A stretch of 26,178 nt of DNA from Pseudomonadota bacterium. Its GTDB lineage: Bacteria > Myxococcota > Myxococcia > Myxococcales > Anaeromyxobacteraceae. Made by a program: the position numbers and the translations under genes. Positions 1 to 6,907 of the stretch are shown here, piece after piece; positions within the stretch are counted from its first letter, which is position 1, and the number at the start of each line of letters is the position of its first letter. The notes under the pieces were generated by a model. The model saw only the letters and a program-made list of their open reading frames with translations, was not told the DNA's origin and searched no databases. The stretch is taken from contig JAEYZK010000062.1 of assembly GCA_023428085.1 (NCBI GenBank), forward strand, positions 1-26,178, in the 5' to 3' direction.

Positions 1-335
1 GCCATCTCGGTCGAGGAGAGCGGCTCGCCGCGCGCGAGGAACGCCTCCACGGCGCGTGCACCGAGGGAGAAGGTCCGGTGGATGACGGGCAGCACCTGCA
101 CCGCGGGCACGTGCACGTGCGGGGCGATCACCGCCTCGTCCGCGGCCCCGGCGTCGGCGGCGCGGGCCGGGCGATCCTCGGCGACCCCGGCGCGCGCAGC
201 GAACCCGAGCGGCCCGACGACCTCCACCACGCGCCGGACGGCGCGCACCTCCTCGGCCGCGGCGCGCACCGTGGCGTCGATGACGTCCCAGACGTCCTGC
301 GGGAACGGCGACCCCTCGCGGTCGAGCCAGCTCAC
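1..335 (-). CDS. Encapsulin nanocompartment shell protein (5' part only)
   Basis: This is the N-terminal ~111 residues of a family 1 encapsulin, the HK97-fold protein that builds an icosahedral protein shell in the cytoplasm. Reading the minus strand from a GTG at 335 gives an opening WLDREGSPFPQDVW, then RRVVEVVGPLGF, then LPVIHRTFSLG. These follow the encapsulin order of an N-terminal helix, the R-x-V-D/E-V-x-GP-x-G segment and the LP-(L/V)-I-E/H-x-x-x-F-x-L strand. The GTG overlaps the stop codon of the upstream ferritin-like gene by four bases (GTGA), so the two are probably translationally coupled. The pairing with an encapsulated-ferritin gene strongly supports the call. The gene runs off the left edge, so shell size and fusion partners cannot be judged. 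The alignment is from memory; the family assignment is fairly sure and the subtype less so. Confidence 0.8.
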   Translation of the reverse strand, partial: MSWLDREGSPFPQDVWDVIDATVRAAAEEVRAVRRVVEVVGPLGFAARAGVAEDRPARAADAGAADEAVIAPHVHVPAVQVLPVIHRTFSLGARAVEAFLARGEPLSSTEM

Positions 336-703
336 TTGCCCTCCCGGTCCCGGCCCGCGCCCGCGTCGCGCCCCGGCGGCGCCCGGACGCCGGCCGCCTC
401 CTCCTCTTCCTCCTCCTCGGCGATCCGCCCGATCTTCCCCACGTGCAGCTTGAGCTGCCGCGCGAAGCCGAGGTCCTTCCGGCGCAGCCACTCGAGGAGC
501 ATCATCGCGTGCTCCTTCTCCTCGTCGCGGTTGTGGGCCAGGATCTGCTTCAGCTCGAGGTCGCGCGTGGCGTCGATCCGCTGCTGGTACCAGTCCACCG
601 CCTCGAGCTCCTCCTGGAGCGAGACGATCGCGCGGTGCAGGTCCTGGGTCCGTTCGCTGAGCAGGTCGTCCCGCTCGTGAAATCCTTGAGACGCTTGGGC
701 CAT
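332..703 (-). CDS. encFtn: Encapsulated ferritin-like protein (EncFtn)
   Basis: A 123-residue ferroxidase that oxidises Fe(II) inside an encapsulin shell. The core helix pair is clear: HRAIVSLQEELEAVDWYQQR at about residues 23-42 and ILAHNRDEEKEHAMMLLEWL at 54-73. Glu32, Glu62 and His65 sit at the positions known to bind the di-iron centre in Rhodospirillum rubrum EncFtn. The family forms a decamer in which two subunits complete each site. The C-terminal tail contains seven consecutive glutamates (about residues 96-102) and then an Arg/Gly/Pro-rich end. No GSL-type cargo-loading peptide, normal for encapsulin cargo, is visible. The start is the ATG at 703, matching the MAQ-S start of relatives, although no good Shine-Dalgarno precedes it. 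The encapsulin gene follows with a four-base overlap. Confidence 0.9.
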   Translation of the reverse strand: MAQASQGFHERDDLLSERTQDLHRAIVSLQEELEAVDWYQQRIDATRDLELKQILAHNRDEEKEHAMMLLEWLRRKDLGFARQLKLHVGKIGRIAEEEEEEEAAGVRAPPGRDAGAGRDREGK

Positions 704-1081
704 GGCGGAGGAGTGCGCAGGGACGGGCCGTTTCGCGAGGCCCCTCCCCGACCGGACGTGCGTGGGGCCCGCGCCCCGTCCGCGCCCGGGACGATCGAGT
801 CACGCAGTCCGGGTGCGCTCCACCCCGCGCCGCTCCCGCCGCGGTCGCGGCGGGGTCGCGCGCGGCGGCCGAGCGGTTCTCCTCGCCGGCCGGCGGCCGG
901 GATGGCAAGCAACGCCGGGGCGACGGCCGGGGCGCGCCGCCCGCGGTCCCGCCCCGGCGCCCGCGGGCGAGACCGTCCGTCCGCGGCGCCCGCCTGATCG
1001 CCGTTCGTACACCCTCCGTGCGCAAGGTCCGCGCGGCGATCTTCGCTGCCTTCTGCGTCGCCGCTGCGTAGCTTCACGGGC
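704..1081. other. Intergenic region between encFtn and the response regulator
   Basis: These 378 bp separate two divergent genes. I see no convincing coding frame: reading frames that are open here lack family motifs and reflect the high GC. The sequence is rich in GC-only inverted repeats, for example around 940-970. It must hold the encFtn promoter, but no recognisable -35/-10 pair or iron-responsive operator could be identified. A -10-like TAGCTT lies just before the response-regulator start. Confidence 0.6.
1069..1074 (+). promoter_or_regulatory. Candidate -10 element (TAGCTT) for the response regulator
   Basis: TAGCTT fits the TANNNT -10 pattern and lies exactly 7 nt before the GTG start codon at 1082. 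There is no ribosome-binding site, so transcription would begin at or next to the start codon (leaderless). A -35 match is poor (CTGCCT at 17-bp spacing). It counts mainly because the same arrangement recurs elsewhere in the window. Confidence 0.35.
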
Positions 1082-1474
1082 GTGGAGGGGAACATCATCC
1101 GCCGCGTCCTGCTGGTGGAGGACGATCCGGGCATGCGGGAAGCGATCCGCGCGCTCCTGGCCCGCGTCGGGTACCAGGTCGCGGCGGTCTCGGACGGGGT
1201 GCAGGCCTGGGAGATGCTGGGCAAGGGCCCTCGCTTCGCCGCGATCCTCGTCGACCTCTACACCCCGCGCATGACCGGGCACGACCTCGTGGCGCGGGTC
1301 CGGCGCACGCCGCGGCTCAACGGGGTCCCGATCATCGCGATGAGCGCCGAGCGGCGCCGCGACATCCCCGCGGCCCAGGCCTTCCTCGAGAAGCCGTTCT
1401 CGCGCGAGCAGCTCGAGAACGCGCTCGAGCGCGTGGGCGCGGCGGGCATGGCGCCCTCGACCGCGACCCCCTGA
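1082..1474 (+). CDS. Single-domain response regulator (receiver domain only)
   Basis: A 130-residue CheY-like receiver with no output domain. The acidic pocket is Glu13-Asp14-Asp15 (LLVEDDPG), the phosphoacceptor is Asp58 (ILVDLYTPRMTG), the switch residue is Ser88 (IIAMSAE) and the invariant lysine is Lys104 in EKPF. All residues needed for phosphorylation and Mg2+ binding are present. It should therefore work as a phosphorylated switch that acts by binding another protein. No histidine kinase is next to it, so its partner is unknown. The GTG start was chosen because it begins just before the first beta strand. The next gene converges on it from 1525, so it is a single-gene unit. Function beyond phosphotransfer cannot be told from the sequence. 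Confidence 0.88.
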   Translation: MEGNIIRRVLLVEDDPGMREAIRALLARVGYQVAAVSDGVQAWEMLGKGPRFAAILVDLYTPRMTGHDLVARVRRTPRLNGVPIIAMSAERRRDIPAAQAFLEKPFSREQLENALERVGAAGMAPSTATP

Positions 1475-1524
1475 TCGCGCCCGCGCGACCCCGGTGGCCC
1501 GGGCCGTCGGGCGAGCGGTTCCCT

Positions 1525-2211
1525 TCAACCCCCGGACTTCCGCTCCGTCGCGAGCTCCGCGATCGTGAGGGCGCGCAGCCGCGCGCCCCCGGGGCCGAGC
1601 TCCAGGTACTCGAGCCGGTCGCCGTGCAGCCACCCTGCGTTGGCGTACGGATCGCCCGGCGCGAGGTGCTGCGCGTGGACGTGGCCGAAGACGCCGAGCG
1701 CGCACGCCTCGCGCGCGACGAGCGCGCGGCACCGCGCCTGGAAGCCCCGGAGGATCCGGCGCCCGATCAGGGCGCGGGCGGTGACCTCCGCGAGCGCCAT
1801 CGCGAGCCGCACGAGCGCGAAGCCGCCGGCGCGCAGCGAGATCGCGTGGCCGAGGCGGCCCAGCCAGGAGCCGTGCAGCGGGTCCACCGCGTCGCCGTGG
1901 GTCACGATCACGCGGCCGATCGCGGGCCACTCGAGCACGACGCGCTCCTCGCCTCCCGCGGGATCGTGGTTCCCGCGGAGCCGCCGGAGCAGGCCCTCGC
2001 CGCGAAGCCGCTCGAGCGCGGCGACCACGTCGGGGTGGGCGCGCGCGCCGCACCCCGCGCCGGCGAAGAGGTCGTCGAACACGTCGCCGTTCAGGATCAC
2101 CGACGCGCCGTCCGCGCGCGCGCGCAGGAGGAAGGCGGCGGCGAGCTGCGCGTGGGCGCGGGGGCTGCGCGGCGCGAGGTGCCAGTCGGAGGCGATGCGA
2201 ACGAGGTCCAT
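1525..2211 (-). CDS. Calcineurin-like metallophosphoesterase
   Basis: A 228-residue protein with the full two-metal phosphoesterase motif set: Asp9-x-His11, Gly42-Asp43, Gly80-Asn81-His82-Asp83, His105 in THGD and Gly176-His177-x-His179. The length and DWH opening resemble UDP-2,3-diacylglucosamine pyrophosphatase (LpxH). However, LpxH has GNRD, with an arginine that contacts substrate, where this protein has GNHD. LpxH itself is therefore not the best call. The gene lies 48 bp downstream of a CDP-alcohol phosphatidyltransferase and is the third gene of a unit that starts with inositol-3-phosphate synthase. By context it could dephosphorylate phosphatidylinositol phosphate or another phospholipid-linked phosphate; this is inference. 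There is no signal peptide, so it would act in the cytoplasm or at the inner membrane face. No clear ribosome-binding site precedes the ATG. Confidence 0.82.
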   Translation of the reverse strand: MDLVRIASDWHLAPRSPRAHAQLAAAFLLRARADGASVILNGDVFDDLFAGAGCGARAHPDVVAALERLRGEGLLRRLRGNHDPAGGEERVVLEWPAIGRVIVTHGDAVDPLHGSWLGRLGHAISLRAGGFALVRLAMALAEVTARALIGRRILRGFQARCRALVAREACALGVFGHVHAQHLAPGDPYANAGWLHGDRLEYLELGPGGARLRALTIAELATERKSGG

Positions 2212-2254
2212 GCAGGAGCCGAGGTGGCTCTCGCCCGCAGGGCGGCGTGCGCGG

Positions 2255-2268
2255 ATGCCCTAGGGCAT
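2255..2268. repeat. 14-bp perfect palindrome over a stop codon
   Basis: ATGCCCTAGGGCAT is a perfect palindrome centred on the TAG stop codon of the phosphatidyltransferase gene, 44 bp before the phosphoesterase start. It could be an operator or a small stem in the intergenic RNA, or simply chance. Confidence 0.4.
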
Positions 2269-3024
2269 GGCGCTGGGCGGAGTTCCCTGCAGGTCTCGCG
2301 CGGGCTCGGCGCGGCGGAGGAGCTGGTGGATGATGAAGACCCGGGCGAGCGCGGTGAGGCCCGCGCCGAGGGCGACCGCGCCCGAGACCCAGGTGAGGAC
2401 GCGCGCGGCGTCGGCGGGCGAGACGAACGTCGCGACGAGGGTCGCGATCATGAACGCGAGCAGGCGGTGCGGCCGCTCGAGCCCGAACGAAGGGCACGAC
2501 ACCCCGAGCCCCTCGCCCCGCGCGCGCGCGTAGCTCACCATGAAGGACGTCGCCATCGCCGCGACGGCGCAGACCATGCCGGCCGCGGAGGGGTGGAGCG
2601 CCACCGCGATGCCGGCGAGGAAGCCGACCTCCGAGACGCGGTCGAGGTTGGAGTCGAGGAAGGCGCCCGCGCGGCTGCTCGTGCCCGTCCGGCGGGCCAC
2701 CTCGCCGTCGAGGAGGTCCGCCGCCGAGCCCCAGATCAGCGCGACGCAGGCCCACCCGTGCGCGCCGAGGACGGCGAGCACGCCGGCGCCGATGCTGAGG
2801 GCGACGCCGAGCGCGGTGAGGGCGTCGGGCGTCAGGCGGAGCGCGAGCGCCGCCCGCAGCACCCAGCGCGTCGCCCAGTACGCCCAGGCGCCGAGCGCGC
2901 CGATCGGGCCGCGGAGGTCCTTCACGCGCTCGGGGCGCGGGGGACGGGCGATCGCGTAGGCGAGCATCGTCGCCACCGTGAGGGCGACGTGGAAGAGGAC
3001 GGCGTATCGACCGCTCGTGACCAT
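2260..3024 (-). CDS. CDP-alcohol phosphatidyltransferase (candidate phosphatidylinositol-phosphate synthase)
   Basis: A 254-residue integral membrane enzyme with the exact family signature D-x2-DG-x2-AR-x8-G-x3-D-x3-D: Asp103, Asp106, Gly107, Arg111, Gly120, Asp124 and Asp128. Family members replace the CMP of CDP-diacylglycerol with an alcohol. About six hydrophobic segments are visible (near 8-25, 41-62, 67-105, 132-165, 188-202 and 208-232). The SYARARGEGLG stretch after the third segment is typical of the family. The gene immediately upstream makes inositol phosphate, so inositol 1-phosphate is the most likely acceptor, giving phosphatidylinositol phosphate. Phosphatidylglycerophosphate or archaetidyl-type products cannot be excluded. 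The ATG at 3024 has no Shine-Dalgarno but has a -35/-10 pair just upstream. Confidence 0.85.
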   Translation of the reverse strand: MVTSGRYAVLFHVALTVATMLAYAIARPPRPERVKDLRGPIGALGAWAYWATRWVLRAALALRLTPDALTALGVALSIGAGVLAVLGAHGWACVALIWGSAADLLDGEVARRTGTSSRAGAFLDSNLDRVSEVGFLAGIAVALHPSAAGMVCAVAAMATSFMVSYARARGEGLGVSCPSFGLERPHRLLAFMIATLVATFVSPADAARVLTWVSGAVALGAGLTALARVFIIHQLLRRAEPARDLQGTPPSAMP

Positions 3025-3033
3025 GGCGCGTGC

Positions 3034-3062
3034 ATGGTATGCCGAATGGGGCCGATTCTCGA
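3034..3062 (-). promoter_or_regulatory. Candidate sigma-70-type promoter for the phosphatidyltransferase
   Basis: Read on the minus strand, TCGAGA (3057-3062, four of six matches to TTGACA) is separated by exactly 17 bp from TACCAT (3034-3039). The -10 box ends 9 nt before the ATG at 3024, so the transcript would be leaderless or nearly so. This would give the second gene of the inositol cluster its own promoter. Confidence 0.4.
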
Positions 3063-3101
3063 CCCCGGCGGCGTGGCTTTCTCGACGCGGGCGCCGGGCG
3101 C

Positions 3102-4403
<1,302 letters not shown>

Positions 4404-4415
4404 GTGCGTGTCTCC

Positions 4416-4431
4416 GGCCCGCGTTCGGGCC
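4416..4431 (-). other. Short hairpin abutting the ino1 ribosome-binding site
   Basis: GGCCCG and CGGGCC form a 6-bp all-GC stem around a four-base loop. In the minus-strand transcript the stem is followed at once by the GGAG ribosome-binding site of ino1. It could limit ribosome access, but at this GC content a 6-bp stem can arise by chance. Confidence 0.3.
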
Positions 4432-4592
4432 CGTGCGTAGCGGCCGTGCGAGCAGGTGCCCGGCCGTCCAGCAGATAGCCTGGGGTTCTACCGCAAGGGC
4501 GGGGGGGGCGAAAGGGTGGCGAGCGCCGAAAACCCCCACGAGTTCCTCGACGTGGCTGCGCGGTCTGCCAAGGGCGCCGCGGTGCGGGGGAT

Positions 4593-4621
4593 TTGATCCC
4601 GGAAGGGTTCGGGCCTACGCT
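4593..4621 (+). promoter_or_regulatory. Sigma-70-type promoter for the DUF1460 gene, leaderless arrangement
   Basis: TTGATC (4593-4598) is followed after exactly 17 bp by TACGCT (4616-4621). Seven bases later comes the GTG at 4629. Spacing and boxes fit a housekeeping promoter whose transcript starts at the start codon. The TTG inside the -35 box could be misread as a start codon. Confidence 0.6.
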
Positions 4622-4628
4622 CGCACCC

Positions 4629-5498
4629 GTGCTGGCCATGGCCGCGCTCGCTGCGCTGATCTCCTCGGGACCCGGGGCCCGGCCCGCTCACCCGCCGGAT
4701 GCCGTGGCCGCGCTGGCCTCGGTGCCCGCCGGCGCGGCCCGGGCGAGCGCGGCGACCCGCCCGCTCCTCGGCGCGCCGTACGTGCGCTCCGCGCTCGGGG
4801 AGGGAACCGGCCCGGACGCCGATCCCAGGTTCCGGCTCGACGCCTTCGACTGCCTCGGCTTCCTCGAGACCGCCATCGCGCTGGGGAGCAGCCGCTCGCT
4901 CGACGAGGCGGCCCGCGCGCTGGACGACGTCCGCTACCAGGGTGCGCCCGCGCTCGGCGCGCGGAACCACGAGGTCCAGGCCCAGTGGCTCCCGGCCAAC
5001 CTCGAGAAGGGATGGCTCGTCGACCTCACGCGACCGCTCGCGGGCGCGCGGGCCGTCCCGGCGCCGATCGAGTTCACGCCCGAGCGCTGGCGCGCGCTCC
5101 GCGCCGCCGGGCGGGCGATCGACGGGCTGCCCGTCAGCCGCGAGCCCGTCGGGGCGTTCGAGCTCTGGGCTGTGCCGGCGGACGAGCTGGCCGCGCTGGG
5201 GCCGCAGATCCCCGACGGCACCGCCATCGTGGTCGTCCGCGAGGACCAGCCGTCGCGCTGCACGCGCGTCTCGCACGTCGGGCTCGTCGTCGCCGGCCCG
5301 TCGGGCGAGCGCTCGGTCCGGCACGCCACGGCGTCGCACGGCGCCGGCCAGGGGCGCGTGGTCGAGGAGCCGCTCGCGGTCTTCGTCGCGCGGCAGCGCC
5401 GCGCGCGCCCCGCCTGGCCGCTCGTGGGCTTCGCGCTCTTCGGCCTGCCCGACGCGAGCGCGCGCGTCGCGGCGCTCGTCGCGGCCGATCCGACGTAG
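4629..5498 (+). CDS. Secreted DUF1460 cysteine amidase/peptidase-like protein
   Basis: A 289-residue protein of the DUF1460 (PF07313) family, NlpC/P60-like cysteine enzymes described as N-acetylmuramoyl-L-alanine amidase-like, which act on peptidoglycan fragments. The nucleophile is Cys75 in LDAFDCLGFLETAIAL, matching the family's L-x-x-DC-x-x-F-V-E motif. The histidine partner is His216 in RVSHVGLVV, and His232 follows in RHATASHG. The first ~20 residues are hydrophobic (LAMAALAALISSGPGARPA) and look like an export signal with few positive charges. An in-frame TTG at 4593 and an ATG at 4638 are alternative starts. The GTG at 4629 is preferred because a -35/-10 pair occupies 4593-4621. The exact cleaved bond is not determinable. 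The gene stands alone before a DoxX gene 78 bp downstream. Confidence 0.8.
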   Translation: MLAMAALAALISSGPGARPAHPPDAVAALASVPAGAARASAATRPLLGAPYVRSALGEGTGPDADPRFRLDAFDCLGFLETAIALGSSRSLDEAARALDDVRYQGAPALGARNHEVQAQWLPANLEKGWLVDLTRPLAGARAVPAPIEFTPERWRALRAAGRAIDGLPVSREPVGAFELWAVPADELAALGPQIPDGTAIVVVREDQPSRCTRVSHVGLVVAGPSGERSVRHATASHGAGQGRVVEEPLAVFVARQRRARPAWPLVGFALFGLPDASARVAALVAADPT

Positions 5499-5576
5499 CC
5501 CCACACGTGGCGGACGGTCACGTGGTTGCTTCGCGCACCTCGTGTGCCGAAGTTCTTGCGCGAGGGGGTGGGGGGC

Positions 5577-6071
5577 GTGAGGGCGGCGTCGAGAAGGCGG
5601 CGGGGGGGGCGGGCGGGAGAGATCTCGGATCTCCCCGCCCGCCTCGCGCTCGGCGGGGCCATGCTGTTCCACGGCCTCCAGAAGCTGCGCGCTCCTGCGC
5701 AGAACGCGCCCTTCTTCGAGAGCCTCGGGTTCCGTCCGGGCCGGTCGTGGGCGTTCGCGACCGGGCTCGCCGAGACCTTCGCCGGCGCGGCGGCCGTGCT
5801 GGGCATCGCGACCCGCCCGGCGGCGCTGCTCGTGATCGCGACCCAGGCGGTCGCGATCTGGAAGGTGCACGCGCCGAAGGGCTACGAGAACATGAAGGGC
5901 GGCATGGAGTACAACCTGACGCTCGTCTCGATCGCGTCGGGGCTCCTGCTCGAGGGCCCGGGCCGGATCTCCGCGCTGCACGCCGCGCGGCAGGCGCGGT
6001 CGCGGCGCGGCGGCTGGCTCGCGCGGCGCGCGCCGGCGCGGCTCGACCGCGCGCTGGCGCTCCTCCACTGA
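5577..6071 (+). CDS. DoxX family membrane protein
   Basis: About 164 residues with the DoxX fold of four membrane helices. Visible features are the RLALGGAMLFHGLQKL opening helix, the FFESLGFRPGRSWAFATGLAETFAGAAAVLGI segment, the PAALLVIATQAVAIWKVH helix and the final helix after GGMEYNLTLVSIASGLLL. DoxX proteins are small inner-membrane proteins of poorly defined role, some tied to oxidoreductase or redox-stress systems. No partner oxidoreductase is adjacent. The start is uncertain: TTG at 5526, TTG at 5556, GTG at 5568 and GTG at 5577 are all in frame. The last follows a G-rich purine run that could act as a ribosome-binding site and leaves a basic N-terminus ahead of the first helix. The Arg-rich C-terminus is cytoplasmic by the positive-inside rule. 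Confidence 0.82.
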   Translation: MRAASRRRRGGRAGEISDLPARLALGGAMLFHGLQKLRAPAQNAPFFESLGFRPGRSWAFATGLAETFAGAAAVLGIATRPAALLVIATQAVAIWKVHAPKGYENMKGGMEYNLTLVSIASGLLLEGPGRISALHAARQARSRRGGWLARRAPARLDRALALLH

Positions 6072-6083
6072 CGTCCGCGACCA

Positions 6084-6138
6084 CCGGCGTCGAGGGCGTC
6101 GAGGCCTGCGGTCCGACGCCGGAGCCCCGAAGGCTTTT
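6084..6138 (+). terminator. Possible terminator after doxX
   Basis: CCGGCGTCG (6084-6092) and CGACGCCGG (6114-6122) form a perfect 9-bp stem with a 21-nt loop in the doxX-lepB gap. A T-run (CTTTT) begins 12 nt after the stem. The large loop and the distance to the T-run make it a weak intrinsic terminator. Confidence 0.3.
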
Positions 6139-6162
6139 GCAGGGATCCGGCCGCCGGCATGC

Positions 6163-6168
6163 TAGTGT
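6163..6168 (+). promoter_or_regulatory. Candidate -10 element (TAGTGT) for lepB
   Basis: TAGTGT lies 8 nt before the GTG at 6177 and there is no Shine-Dalgarno, which fits the leaderless pattern seen at other genes here. The nearest -35-like sequence (TTGCAG, 6137-6142) is 20 bp away, which is long, so support is limited. Confidence 0.3.
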
Positions 6169-6176
6169 CCCCGGCC

Positions 6177-6875
6177 GTGGATCGCGCGAAGGTCTTGAAT
6201 GAGGTCCGGGGCTGGACGCTGACCATCCTCGCGGTGCTGGCGTTCCGGGCGTTCCTGTACGAGGCGGTCACCATCCCGACCGGCTCGATGATCCCCACGC
6301 TGCAGATCGGCGACTACGTGATCGTCGAGAAGTGGGCGTACGGCGCCCGCATCCCGTTCACGCCGGCGGCCCAGCTCACCTGGTCGTCGCCGAAGCGCGG
6401 CGACGTGGTGGTGCTGCTCGCGCCCAAGGGCTCCCAGCACGACGACGACCTCATCAAGCGCGTCGTCGCCGTGGCCGGCGACACGGTCGAGATCCGCAAC
6501 GGGCACCTCGTCGTGAACGGCGCGCCCGTGCCCCGGGAGCAGGTCGCGGGCCCGGAGCGGTGCGAGTACTGGACGAGGCGCCCCGAGGGCGAGTGGTACA
6601 AGGAGCGCTGCGACGACTTCGTCGAGGTGCTCGACGCGCACCGGTACCACACCTACTGCGCGCCGGCGCCGGAGCCGTGCGGCGACGTCCCGGGCGGCAA
6701 GGTGCCGGAGGGGACGGTCTGGCTCGCCGGCGACCACCGCGACAACTCCGCCGACAGCCGCCTCTTCGGCCCGCAGCCGGTGAGCCGCATCAAGGGGCGC
6801 GCGTGGGTGGCGCTCTTCTCGTGGGGGCCCGACGGGCTGCGCACCGATCGGCTCTTCCACCGCGTGAACCACTGA
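6177..6875 (+). CDS. lepB: Signal peptidase I
   Basis: An inner-membrane serine protease that removes signal peptides from exported proteins. With the GTG at 6177 it is 232 residues. One N-terminal membrane helix (about 12-28) is followed by box B TIPTGSMIPTL with the nucleophile Ser37. The general base is Lys94 in LIKRVVAVAGDTVEI, and box E is GDHRDNSADSR at 185-195. Between the catalytic lysine and box E is an insertion carrying Cys129, Cys145, Cys161 and Cys168, which probably form periplasmic disulfides. An in-frame ATG at 6159 is an alternative start; the later GTG gives the usual charged N-terminus directly before the helix and fits the -10 box at 6163-6168. The next gene encodes one of its likely substrates, a secreted glycosidase. 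Confidence 0.92.
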   Translation: MDRAKVLNEVRGWTLTILAVLAFRAFLYEAVTIPTGSMIPTLQIGDYVIVEKWAYGARIPFTPAAQLTWSSPKRGDVVVLLAPKGSQHDDDLIKRVVAVAGDTVEIRNGHLVVNGAPVPREQVAGPERCEYWTRRPEGEWYKERCDDFVEVLDAHRYHTYCAPAPEPCGDVPGGKVPEGTVWLAGDHRDNSADSRLFGPQPVSRIKGRAWVALFSWGPDGLRTDRLFHRVNH

Positions 6876-6907
6876 CGGCGGCCGCGTCGGGCCGTCCTGG
6901 AGGTCCC

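Noticed and set aside
704..1081. Iron-responsive operator or extra small gene upstream of encFtn
   Set aside because: No A/T-rich Fur-type dyad and no frame with a credible start and protein-like composition could be seen.
1525..2211. Assigning the phosphoesterase as LpxH
   Set aside because: The usual LpxH GNRD motif is GNHD here, and the genomic context is inositol lipid rather than lipid A synthesis. It is left as a calcineurin-like phosphoesterase.
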